DNA of 62,625 bases, taken from the NCBI RefSeq assembly GCF_917563885.1, contig NZ_CAKJTG010000026.1, forward strand, positions 1 to 62,625, in the 5' to 3' direction. Numbering within the stretch: the first letter of the stretch is position 1; each line of letters starts with the position of its first letter. A model generated the notes under the pieces. The model was not told the DNA's origin. It worked only from the letters and a program-made list of their open reading frames with translations, and made no database searches. Shown piece by piece: positions 25,016-32,222 of the stretch. Source of the stretch: Pseudoneobacillus rhizosphaerae. GTDB taxonomy: Bacteria > Bacillota > Bacilli > Bacillales > Cytobacillaceae. The position numbers and the translations under genes are program-made.

Positions 25016-25465
25016 ATGAAACATATAAAAGCATTAGCCATAAAATTTATTGCCACCCTTGTTCTTTTGTACATTATTCTTGATGTATTCAATGGTGTTG
25101 ACTTTAGAAATGTATTTCTCATTTCTCTGGTAGTGAGTGTCGCAGCTTATTTGATTGGCGACATGTTAATCCTACCTCGTACTAATAATACGGTTGCCAC
25201 CATTGCAGACTTCGCGTTAGCATTTGCGATTATTTGGTTTATGAGTGCAAACTTAACTTATGGTGCCGGCATGATGGGTGAGGCATTTGCATCTGCATTA
25301 GCACTAGGTGTATTTGAATTAATGTTCCATCGTTACTTAGCAAATAACATCTTACCAGATCAAGATCATGGTGAAAGACGTTATCAAGGCAACCTACAAT
25401 ATCAAACAGAAGCTTCCGAAGAGCTAACACCAGTTCGACCAGATGTAAGAGACGATAAAGAGTAA
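25016..25465 (+). CDS. YndM-like DUF2512 membrane protein
   Basis: A 149 aa protein with four predicted membrane helices (about residues 8-28, 32-52, 58-78, 85-105) and a hydrophilic C-terminal tail. KHIKALAIKFIATLVLLYII and LIGDMLILPRTNNTVATIAD are the recognisable YndM family blocks. AAAGGAGGATG precedes the ATG. Function unknown. It ends at a strong terminator. Confidence 0.85.
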   Translation: MKHIKALAIKFIATLVLLYIILDVFNGVDFRNVFLISLVVSVAAYLIGDMLILPRTNNTVATIADFALAFAIIWFMSANLTYGAGMMGEAFASALALGVFELMFHRYLANNILPDQDHGERRYQGNLQYQTEASEELTPVRPDVRDDKE

Positions 25466-25478
25466 GAAATAGTTGATT

Positions 25479-25514
25479 AAGCTTTACTTCCTTTTGGAGG
25501 TAGAGCTTTTTTTA
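25479..25514 (+). terminator. Terminator after the yndM-like gene
   Basis: AAGCTTTACTTCC pairs with GGAGGTAGAGCTT through G-U pairs around TTTT, followed by TTTTTT. Confidence 0.85.
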
Positions 25515-25587
25515 TTTTTTAAAGGAAATATCATTATTTTATCGAACTTATTTCATAGATAATAAAGAGAAAAGGAGTAAATGAAAA

Positions 25588-26544
25588 GTGAGTGATCAAA
25601 TATTCCCAGCATTAATTTCTTTTGTAGTTGTTTCAATTTTATCTCCACTATTAATTGCTGTTTTGAGAAAACTTAAGCTCATTCAACCGATAAGAAAAGA
25701 ACTTCCTTCAGATCATCAATTAAAAAAAGGCACTCCGTTAATGTTTGGAATTATTCTTTTTGTAGGAATTATCGTATCAATTCTTTTTTCACCTACTCCA
25801 TTAATGTATTTCTTGTCTATTACCTACATACTTTTTAGTTTTGTTGGGTTTTTAGATGACTTTTGGAAAGCTTCTCGCCAAGATCCAGGAGGTGTATCGG
25901 GTAAGACAAAACTTATTTTTCAATTTTTCTTTACAGGTACTTTGCTTTTCTACGTGATCAACGAACTAGGAGTAGACACCAGCATTAATATTTATAAAAA
26001 TATTTCCTTGAATCTTCCAATGGCGTTATATGTCATTGTCATCACCTTATTTGTGGTAGGTTCTGCAAATGCCATAAATTTCACAGATGGCTTAGACGGT
26101 CTTTTAGGAGTTGTTGCAATCCCTACATACTTTTTCTTTTTTATGGTGTCTGACAGAGCAGAGGTGCAGATTTTTTGTTTAATTATGATTGGATGTTTAC
26201 TTGGCTTTCTCATTTATAATATATATCCTGCTAAAGCTTTTATGGGGGATACTGGTTCGTTAGCTATCGGGGGATCGCTTTCATTTCTTGCCGTTATTGA
26301 GAAAGTTGAAATTTTAATTCCCATTTTGTTCTTTATATATTTTGCTGAACAACTTTCGGTTATTTTACAGGTTTCGTCATTTAAACTTACTCATAAGCGC
26401 ATTTTTAGAATGACACCGATTCATTATCACTTCGGCTTAAAATATGGATGGTCCGAAACTACAATTGTCTCAGTTTTTGGATTTATTTCTTGGTTTTGTA
26501 CTTTTATCTGTTTAGCTTATTGGAGATTTCTTCTAAATCCATAA
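25588..26544 (+). CDS. MraY-like phospho-N-acetylmuramoyl-pentapeptide transferase paralogue
   Basis: A 318 aa ten-helix glycosyl-1-phosphate transferase. The MraY diagnostics are present: LKKGTPLMFG (usually KKGTPTMGG), FLDDFWK, the catalytic NAINFTDGLDGL, KAFMGDTGSLAIGG, and RMTPIHYHFGLKYGWSE with the UDP-MurNAc-pentapeptide His cluster. It lies outside any cell-division cluster, so it is probably a second, non-housekeeping lipid I synthase. It has a GTG start with AAAGGAG about 12 bases upstream. The last 41 bases overlap the small minus-strand gene. Confidence 0.82.
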   Translation: MSDQIFPALISFVVVSILSPLLIAVLRKLKLIQPIRKELPSDHQLKKGTPLMFGIILFVGIIVSILFSPTPLMYFLSITYILFSFVGFLDDFWKASRQDPGGVSGKTKLIFQFFFTGTLLFYVINELGVDTSINIYKNISLNLPMALYVIVITLFVVGSANAINFTDGLDGLLGVVAIPTYFFFFMVSDRAEVQIFCLIMIGCLLGFLIYNIYPAKAFMGDTGSLAIGGSLSFLAVIEKVEILIPILFFIYFAEQLSVILQVSSFKLTHKRIFRMTPIHYHFGLKYGWSETTIVSVFGFISWFCTFICLAYWRFLLNP

Positions 26545-26692
26545 ATAAAGTTATAATTATTCCAATGAATAGTAGAGGTAACCAGGCAATGCACAATGCA
26601 GAAAAAATATACCAAGGTCGAAAATCCGCCACCACATAAATTGATGTACTAATCATTACCCCGATAATTAAATAGACAGAGATTATTTCCAT
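26504..26692 (-). CDS. Small two-helix membrane protein, antisense to the mraY-like 3' end
   Basis: A 62 aa protein, two hydrophobic helices (ISVYLIIGVMISTSIYVVA and YIFSALCIAWLPLLFIGIII) and an acidic tail. The likely start is the ATG at 26692, with AAAAAGGAG about 13 bases upstream. It overlaps the end of the mraY paralogue on the other strand by 41 bases. Family not recognised; the clean two-helix pattern and the ribosome site make it plausibly real. Confidence 0.5.
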   Translation of the reverse strand: MEIISVYLIIGVMISTSIYVVADFRPWYIFSALCIAWLPLLFIGIIITLFMDLEEISNKLNR

Positions 26693-26778
26693 TTTGTCAT
26701 CGAACTCCTTTTTATAGTATAAAAAGGTGAACATGTAGGAGTACTTCATTTTGGCATAATAGTAAGATTTTTTAAGTT

Positions 26779-26802
26779 AAAAAGATCTTCGACTTGAAGA
26801 TC
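26779..26802 (-). terminator. Minus-strand terminator-like hairpin without an assigned upstream gene
   Basis: On the minus strand GATCTTC pairs with GAAGATC around AAGTC and is followed by TTTTT. It lies 87 bases upstream of the small minus-strand gene, and no minus-strand gene lies within several kilobases before it. It could be a leader attenuator or the end of a short RNA. Confidence 0.55.
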
Positions 26803-26900
26803 GTATTAAGTAGCTAGCTTTATGTTCTAAATATGGTATTAAAATAAAATAAAGTGAATAGTCTAATATTGCTCAGAGTTTAAGGAGGTGGAAGATAAGT

Positions 26901-27419
26901 ATGGATTTAAGATATCCTGTTGGTCATTTTAAAATTGAAGGAGAAATTACAACTGAGTTAATTAGTAATTGGATTGCTGAAATAGAAAACGCCCCTCGAT
27001 TATTAAGGGAAGCAGTTAGGGATCTACAAGATTATCAGTTAAACACACCTTATCGGCCTGGAGGATGGACAGTCCGGCAAGTTGTTCATCATTTACCAGA
27101 TAGTCATCTAAACAGTTATATTCGTCTTAAATTAGCACTTACAGAGGAAAAACCAGTCATAAAGCCATATAAAGAGGATAAATGGGCAGAACTTCCAGAT
27201 TCTAAATTGCCGGTTGAGGTTTCTCTTCAGCTTATGGAGGCTATACATAGTCGATGGGTAAGTATATTAAATACATTATCACCAAGTGAATTAGAAAAAA
27301 CATTTTACCATCCAGAATCAGGGGAAAATTCCATTGCCTCAATGATAGCTCTATACGCATGGCATAGTCGCCATCATATCGCACATATTACATCGCTGCG
27401 TAATCGATTGGGCTGGTAA
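26901..27419 (+). CDS. DinB/BstA (YfiT-type) metal-dependent thiol transferase
   Basis: A 172 aa four-helix-bundle DinB-fold protein. The three metal-ligand histidines of the YfiT/BstA family are visible in [14 protein letters not shown] and the C-terminal [16 protein letters not shown]. The N terminus [16 protein letters not shown] and the [13 protein letters not shown] block are characteristic of this subgroup. Relatives conjugate bacillithiol to electrophiles, which fits fosB at 13591. It has TAAGGAGGTG as ribosome site and is monocistronic. Confidence 0.88.
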   Translation: MDLRYPVGHFKIEGEITTELISNWIAEIENAPRLLREAVRDLQDYQLNTPYRPGGWTVRQVVHHLPDSHLNSYIRLKLALTEEKPVIKPYKEDKWAELPDSKLPVEVSLQLMEAIHSRWVSILNTLSPSELEKTFYHPESGENSIASMIALYAWHSRHHIAHITSLRNRLGW

Positions 27420-27549
27420 CAAAACGAATCTTCATAACTTCCACATAAGTTCCCTATAATTTCTACACAGGTATTTTTTAATATAAAGGTAACTTAATTT
27501 GAGTTTTAGGGGAATAGGACCTCTAATCTTAAAAACCTTCCCATAATTT

Positions 27550-27579
27550 GATTGGTACATATGTATCAATCTTTTTTTT
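27550..27579 (+). terminator. Terminator between the BstA-like and GNAT genes
   Basis: GATTGGTACAT and ATGTATCAATC form an 11-bp stem with almost no loop, followed by eight T. It lies about 130 bases after the BstA-like stop. Confidence 0.75.
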
Positions 27580-27685
27580 GCCCATTTTGTATTTACTTTA
27601 AGTAGGAGTTTTTCGTAAAAGCGAATAATTTGTTATAATGAAAAGGAAAATAAATTCCTATGTGGAATCTTTAATAGGAGACAAC

Positions 27686-28225
27686 ATGAAACAAACTATT
27701 ACATATAAATTAATGGATTTAATTATTTTACAAACAACTAGCTTAAAAAAATTCAATCGATATCAAGAGACAAATCGTGTATGGTATAAAGACAATGAAC
27801 AATTCAATATAAAAGCAGACCACTTTGTTGAACAGTGGGATGACGATATAAAGATACTTGTCCTTCAAGATTTACAGCAATGCGTTAATTCAGGCGGGAT
27901 TGTAGTTGGAGCCTTTTTAGAAGATGATTTAATTGGTTTTGCTAATGTCGAAGGAGAATTGTTCGGTAGCAAACAGGAATATCGAGAACTCACCTACATC
28001 CATGTTTCTAATGAGTTTAGAAATGGTGGAATCGGAAAGAAGTTATTTCAGCTTTGTTGTCAGAAAGCAAAGGAAATGGGTACCAAGAAGCTATATATTG
28101 GAGCACATCCTTCAGAAGAAACGCAGCATTTTTATCGGAATTTAGGATGTACCTATGCTGTTGAAATCAATCAATCTATATTTGATAAAGAGCCATTAGA
28201 TATTCAGTTAGAGTTTGTATTGTAA
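27686..28225 (+). CDS. GNAT family N-acetyltransferase
   Basis: A 179 aa acetyltransferase. It has motif A YIHVSNEFRNGGIGKKLFQL with the RNGGIG acetyl-CoA loop, then KLYIGAHPSEETQHFYRNLG, the typical motif-B helix. The ATG at 27686 follows TAGGAGA; the in-frame ATG at 27638 overlaps a TATAAT promoter-like sequence (27634-27639). The signal peptidase gene follows 42 bases later. Substrate unknown. Confidence 0.85.
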   Translation: MKQTITYKLMDLIILQTTSLKKFNRYQETNRVWYKDNEQFNIKADHFVEQWDDDIKILVLQDLQQCVNSGGIVVGAFLEDDLIGFANVEGELFGSKQEYRELTYIHVSNEFRNGGIGKKLFQLCCQKAKEMGTKKLYIGAHPSEETQHFYRNLGCTYAVEINQSIFDKEPLDIQLEFVL

Positions 28226-28267
28226 CTGTGATAATGGTGTAATCATATAAGATAGGGAGTTGGAACA

Positions 28268-28810
28268 ATGTCGAAATCTAAAACACTAGCTGAAATGAAA
28301 AGTTGGATTCTTTCATTATCGATTGCTGTTGGTATCGTTTTAATAGTAAGAACGTTTTTATTTGCTCCGTATATCGTTGAAGGGGCATCAATGGAACCGA
28401 CCTTGCATAACCAAGAAAAAATATTTGTTAATAAGTTAACAACTGTTACTGGTTTTGCTAGAGGTGAAATCGTTATTATTAAAGGATCAGAAGATAACTA
28501 TGTAAAAAGAATCATTGGTCTACCTGGTGATAAAATTGAAATGAAGAATGATCAATTATTTGTAAATGGAGAAGTAGTAAAAGAATCCTATTTAGCTTAT
28601 AACCGTGAGGTAGCAGAACAAATGGGGGTTTACTTAACCGAAGACTTTGAAACCGTTACTGTCCCGAAAAACCAATACTTTGTTATGGGGGATAACCGAC
28701 TAGTCAGCATGGATAGTCGTAATGGTTTAGGATTAATTAAAGAAAATCAAATTGTCGGAAGTCCAGAATTTGTGTATTTTCCATTTAAGGAATTTAGAAC
28801 AGTAGAATAG
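28268..28810 (+). CDS. lepB: Type I signal peptidase
   Basis: A 180 aa single-span membrane peptidase of the Bacillus SipS/SipT type that removes signal peptides at the outer face of the membrane. The N-terminal anchor is WILSLSIAVGIVLIVRTFLF. The nucleophile is Ser41 in EGASMEPTL and the general base Lys80 in NYVKRIIGLPGDKIE. Box E GDNR and the following SMDSRNGLG are intact (most relatives have GDNRxxSxDSR). Bacillus has several sip genes, so this need not be the major one. Confidence 0.93.
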   Translation: MSKSKTLAEMKSWILSLSIAVGIVLIVRTFLFAPYIVEGASMEPTLHNQEKIFVNKLTTVTGFARGEIVIIKGSEDNYVKRIIGLPGDKIEMKNDQLFVNGEVVKESYLAYNREVAEQMGVYLTEDFETVTVPKNQYFVMGDNRLVSMDSRNGLGLIKENQIVGSPEFVYFPFKEFRTVE

Positions 28811-28834
28811 TTGTGTTTGAGAATTGATAAGAAA

Positions 28835-28869
28835 AGAACGCATTACTCAGTGATGGCGTTCTTTTTTTT
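28835..28869 (+). terminator. Terminator after the signal peptidase gene
   Basis: GAACGC/GCGTTC with an inner ATTAC/GTGAT stem around TCA, followed by TTTTTT. Confidence 0.85.
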
Positions 28870-28911
28870 CTATAAATAAAAATATTAAATATTCAAAAAA
28901 GGGTGGGTTTT

Positions 28912-29868
28912 ATGACTTACATAGACAACCTAGAGCAATTTCCATATCCATTTAAGGGCAATATGTATCGCTACTCTAACAATTCCATCCCGCTCGATGT
29001 TCCAAAAAGTGTCGATATCACTTCCAACTATGAAGAAGAAATTAAACTAAAGCGACAATTGCTCAGAGACCATCCAAAAAGATGTTTTCAATCCCTATCA
29101 CATACCTTAAAAGCACAGTGGGAAATCCTCGCTCTAGTTATGAATCATCTCGTAAACTACTATCCTGATAAATTTTCATTAACTAAAACCAATACCTTAT
29201 GGACCTTCCGAAACCTAATACTAAACGAAACGCAACAGTTTATTTATGGCGATGAATCCACACTTCTACAACAACCACTGGATTTCATCGGAAGACATGT
29301 TCAAGAGGACCTTATTTTAATGAGTGAACGTGATGGTAACCTGTACTTGGATGCTGGTCAGCTGTGCTTTCCTGCAAATTGGTCGCTTGCTTTTGATCTT
29401 GGAATGAGCTTTAGAGAAATACATTACCCCATACCAGGTTTTAAGGAAGAGAAATTAGATGATCGAATTTTAAACTTTCTTCTCCGACTTGAGGCTGGAA
29501 ACCCATGGGGGAGAAATAATTGGTCTTTAATGGCTGGGAATCGTCTTGATACTTCACTCGAAACCTTCGACGATTGGGGAAAGGGACGTAAGCAGGTGAC
29601 CGCTGAAAATGCTGGTGATTTGGTCCATTTACGTGTCGAGGTGCAAACGCTATTTCGACTTTCAAGAAGCAATGGCATTCTATTTACCATACATACTCAT
29701 CTGCTGCCTTTAAGGAAATTGGCAGAAAAGCGAGCATGGTTGGAGCAGTTTTATCACATTCTCCAAGAGCTTCCACCTTATATTGTCGATTATAAAGGAC
29801 TTTCCTTGTTTAAGGATGTCGTTATTGACTATTTGAAAGTTCAACTAGAAAAGGAAGACGCTTCATGA
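28912..29868 (+). CDS. Haem-dependent oxidative N-demethylase family protein (DUF3445)
   Basis: A 318 aa protein of the HODM family, catalytic component of dimethylamine-type monooxygenases. Recognisable blocks: YPFKGNMYRYSN, HTLKAQWEILALVMNHLVNYYP, HVQEDLILMSERDGNLYL, then DAGQLCFPANWSLAFDLGMS with FREIHYPIP, and LRVEVQTLFRLSRSNGILFT. The ATG at 28912 follows GGGTGGG. Its stop overlaps the next start (ATGA). With the next two genes it makes a complete-looking oxygenase, small zinc-ribbon subunit and flavin/2Fe-2S reductase. The substrate is probably a methylated amine. Confidence 0.82.
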   Translation: MTYIDNLEQFPYPFKGNMYRYSNNSIPLDVPKSVDITSNYEEEIKLKRQLLRDHPKRCFQSLSHTLKAQWEILALVMNHLVNYYPDKFSLTKTNTLWTFRNLILNETQQFIYGDESTLLQQPLDFIGRHVQEDLILMSERDGNLYLDAGQLCFPANWSLAFDLGMSFREIHYPIPGFKEEKLDDRILNFLLRLEAGNPWGRNNWSLMAGNRLDTSLETFDDWGKGRKQVTAENAGDLVHLRVEVQTLFRLSRSNGILFTIHTHLLPLRKLAEKRAWLEQFYHILQELPPYIVDYKGLSLFKDVVIDYLKVQLEKEDAS

Positions 29869-30329
29869 AAAATCAACCCATATTCGTTCAAAGTAAGCGT
29901 AAATATTTGTTTCTTGCTGATCAAAAAGGATTGACCATATTAAACCCAATTATCGAACAAGCAATAATAAATAATGACTCTTTTGAAGTGGTGTTTCTTG
30001 GTAAACAGAAGGAATTCCTGCATACAGATATAGCCCATTGGTTAAGTCAGCAAAAGATGGGTACTTATCTTTACGTCTGTCTTCCATGGAAAGAACTACA
30101 TCCAATCAAACTAAAGATTGAAGAAGTTGGCTTCTCTGAAGAGGAATATCAATGGTTTGGACATGGTGACAAATCGAAAAATGTTTTTTGTTGCCGATGC
30201 CATGAAATCACGGAAGTAGCAAACGGAGAAGTAGAGATAAATTGCCAATACTGTCATCTACTCTTAGAAGTTTCTGATCACTATTCTGCGCTCCGTCATG
30301 CCTATCTTGGCTATGTTGCAAAACTTTAA
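29865..30329 (+). CDS. DmmA-like small subunit with a C-terminal zinc ribbon
   Basis: A 154 aa protein resembling the DmmA family of dimethylamine monooxygenase subunits. The N-terminal 100 residues form a Rossmann-like alpha/beta unit (FEVVFLGKQKEFL, YLYVCLPWKEL). The C terminus has two Cys pairs, CCRCHEITE and CQYCHLL, that can bind zinc. It overlaps the upstream gene by four bases and is 15 bases from the reductase gene, so the three are surely co-transcribed. Its precise role is inferred from neighbours. Confidence 0.72.
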   Translation: MKNQPIFVQSKRKYLFLADQKGLTILNPIIEQAIINNDSFEVVFLGKQKEFLHTDIAHWLSQQKMGTYLYVCLPWKELHPIKLKIEEVGFSEEEYQWFGHGDKSKNVFCCRCHEITEVANGEVEINCQYCHLLLEVSDHYSALRHAYLGYVAKL

Positions 30330-30344
30330 CAAGGGGACTGTTGC

Positions 30345-31301
30345 ATGAAAGAACATACAATTCCTGTTTTTATTAAATCAATTGAAAAGTTAACGCCACA
30401 GGTTAAGCAATTTACACTTTCACCTATAAATATGACGAAACTTCCTCCGTTTAGTGGAGGGTCACACATTATAACCTATATAGCTGGTGAAAATGGATTC
30501 ATTACTAGGGCATACTCTTTAACAAATCTACCTGACCAAACTGATTCCTATCAAATTGCTATTCGCTTAAGTGAGAATTCCAATGGGGGTTCAAAGTATT
30601 GGCATGAAAGCATAAAAATGGGTGATTTCCTAAAAATCAGTTACCCTAAAAATCATTTTCCTTTAAGCTTTAAAGCGAAACATCATGTTTTTTATGCAGC
30701 TGGAATTGGGATTACTCCCTTTCTTTCCATGATGGCAGAGTTAAGAGAACGTAAAACTACCTTTGAATTGCATTATGCTTCAAAATCAGAGGATTTATGT
30801 TCTTTCTACTCCCTTATAAAAGAAAATTTTGCAGATGAAACTACCTTTTATTTTTCAAATAGGCATAACAAATTAAGTAATGAAACGCTGCTTGATCATA
30901 GAATTGGTACCCATGTTTATTTCTGCGGACCGGAATCGTTTATTTCAAGTTTTAGGAATGAGGCAGAACGCCTAGGATATCCCAAATCAAGCATTCACTT
31001 TGAACATTTTGCTGTATCATTTTCAAAAAATAATAAAGCATTTCAAGTGAAACTAACTACGGGTTCAAGCATTTCTGTATCTAAAGATCAAACCTTACTA
31101 GAAGCATTATTAATAAACGGAATCAACGCTCCTTATTCCTGCAGAGTTGGACGCTGTGGGACCTGTGAGGTAAAGGTAATCGAAGGTGAAATTGAACATA
31201 ATGATACCTTCTTAACAGAGGATCAAAAAAACGGGCATGAGTGTATGTTAACCTGTGTATCACGAGCTAAATCTGAGAAATTAGTTATTCAACTTAATTA
31301 A
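30345..31301 (+). CDS. PDR/VanB family oxidoreductase (FMN plus 2Fe-2S)
   Basis: A 318 aa phthalate dioxygenase reductase-type protein that passes electrons from NAD(P)H to the oxygenase. Domain order: flavin-binding barrel with RAYSLTNLPDQ (about residues 60-70), nucleotide-binding domain with FYAAGIGITPFLSMMAELRE and YFCGPESFI, then plant-type ferredoxin with YSCRVGRCGTCEVKV and a later Cys in HECMLTCVS. The position after the HODM and DmmA-like genes identifies its partner. No terminator is obvious after it; the next promoter is at 31363. Confidence 0.9.
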   Translation: MKEHTIPVFIKSIEKLTPQVKQFTLSPINMTKLPPFSGGSHIITYIAGENGFITRAYSLTNLPDQTDSYQIAIRLSENSNGGSKYWHESIKMGDFLKISYPKNHFPLSFKAKHHVFYAAGIGITPFLSMMAELRERKTTFELHYASKSEDLCSFYSLIKENFADETTFYFSNRHNKLSNETLLDHRIGTHVYFCGPESFISSFRNEAERLGYPKSSIHFEHFAVSFSKNNKAFQVKLTTGSSISVSKDQTLLEALLINGINAPYSCRVGRCGTCEVKVIEGEIEHNDTFLTEDQKNGHECMLTCVSRAKSEKLVIQLN

Positions 31302-31362
31302 AAAGTGATTTCGAGAAAAATTTAGTCTTAAGATGGAGAACTTAGAATTATCCAAAAACGAT

Positions 31363-31391
31363 TTGACGAAATCATAGATTTATAGTATATT
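31363..31391 (+). promoter_or_regulatory. SigA promoter of the Mn2+ riboswitch transcript
   Basis: TTGACG at 31363-31368 and TATATT at 31386-31391 are 17 bases apart, a near-consensus vegetative promoter. The transcript would begin near 31398, just before the aptamer. Confidence 0.85.
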
Positions 31392-31411
31392 CATATTTAT
31401 AATTAAATAAT

Positions 31412-31575
31412 CAATCTCCTAAAGGGGAGTAGCTTTTACAGCAAAGTCGTCATTTCAGAGTAGTATTACTCTCGGCTTTGTTGGCAACTTTATCGTTGTT
31501 AGCAAGACCTTTACCCACTGGTAAAGGTCTTTATTTGTTTTAAAAAACCTTTACCGAATATGGTAAAGGTTTTTT
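31412..31575 (+). promoter_or_regulatory. yybP-ykoY (Mn2+) riboswitch with two terminators
   Basis: The aptamer core is recognisable: AAAGGGGAGTAGC, CAGCAAAGTCGTCA, an arm with AGAGTAGTATTACTCT, CTTTGTTGG, GTTGTTAGCAAGACCTTTACC. This class senses Mn2+ and usually controls TerC/YebN/P-type exporters, and a TerC gene lies downstream. Terminator 1 pairs 31505-31515 (AGACCTTTACC) with 31520-31530. Terminator 2 pairs 31542-31555 with 31562-31575 (14 bp, six T). The 5' arm of terminator 1 is also the 3' strand of aptamer helix P1, so ligand binding should block it. Confidence 0.9.
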
Positions 31576-31609
31576 GTTTAATTGAAAAAAGTTTAAGGGA
31601 GAGTTCGGA

Positions 31610-31732
31610 ATGAGAAAAGAAAAAATTTCATTTTTAAATTTAATGGAAAAAAACAAGGAAGAAATTTTGAAGGACAAAAAAAAGCTTGAAAAGATTGAAA
31701 AGCGTATCGAAGAAAAATATATAAAAAAATAG
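31610..31732 (+). CDS. FbpB-like small basic protein
   Basis: A 40 aa highly charged protein, MRKEKISFLNLMEKNKEEIL then KDKKKLEKIEKRIEEKYIKK. It resembles FbpB of B. subtilis, a small basic protein that assists the FsrA iron-sparing small RNA. Ribosome site AAGGGAGAG precedes the ATG. In B. subtilis fbpB is under Fur; here the gene lies directly behind a Mn2+ riboswitch and before a Spo0M-like gene, a different control. The similarity rests on length, composition and the M-R-K-x-x-x-S-F/L start. Confidence 0.7.
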   Translation: MRKEKISFLNLMEKNKEEILKDKKKLEKIEKRIEEKYIKK

Positions 31733-31746
31733 GAAGGGAGATAAGC

Positions 31747-32139
31747 ATGATACTAAGAAAATACATGTCACTTTTAGGAGTAGGTTCAGCCACCATCGAT
31801 TTAATTTTACCGAAGGAAACTTATTATCCTGGAGAATTCATTGAGGGGATTTTCATGATAAAAGGCGGAACTGTAGATCAACAAATTAAACGAATCGAAT
31901 GTGATTTAGTGATGACGGATCTAACAAATGGTAATGAAAAAGTAATTGATACAACAACGATTTTGACTTCAAAGCTTATTCAATCAGAAGAGTCTGATCA
32001 ATTAACCTTTACCTTTAAATTGGCGGATTATATTCCTACCTCCTCAGATGAAAGGTCTTACCGTTTTAAAACACGGTTAACCTTTAACGAAGGGGTAGAA
32101 AGTAAAGACCAAGATATCATTCAAATCATTTCTAAGTGA
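31747..32139 (+). CDS. Half-length Spo0M (arrestin-like) protein
   Basis: A 130 aa protein matching the N-terminal arrestin-like half of Spo0M: LRKYMSLLGVGSATIDLILP, YYPGEFIEGIFMIKGGTVDQ, IKRIECDL. Full-length Spo0M, a sporulation-control protein, is about 250 aa with two arrestin lobes, so this is a one-lobe version that ends cleanly rather than by an obvious frameshift. It starts 14 bases after the FbpB-like gene with GGAAGGGAG, so the two are co-transcribed behind the riboswitch. Confidence 0.8.
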   Translation: MILRKYMSLLGVGSATIDLILPKETYYPGEFIEGIFMIKGGTVDQQIKRIECDLVMTDLTNGNEKVIDTTTILTSKLIQSEESDQLTFTFKLADYIPTSSDERSYRFKTRLTFNEGVESKDQDIIQIISK

Positions 32140-32222
32140 ATTAAATAAAGGATTAAACTTGAAGGAATGGTGAAAATAAATCTAAGCCTAACACTTCAGA
32201 TTCAAATATACAGGAGGATAAT

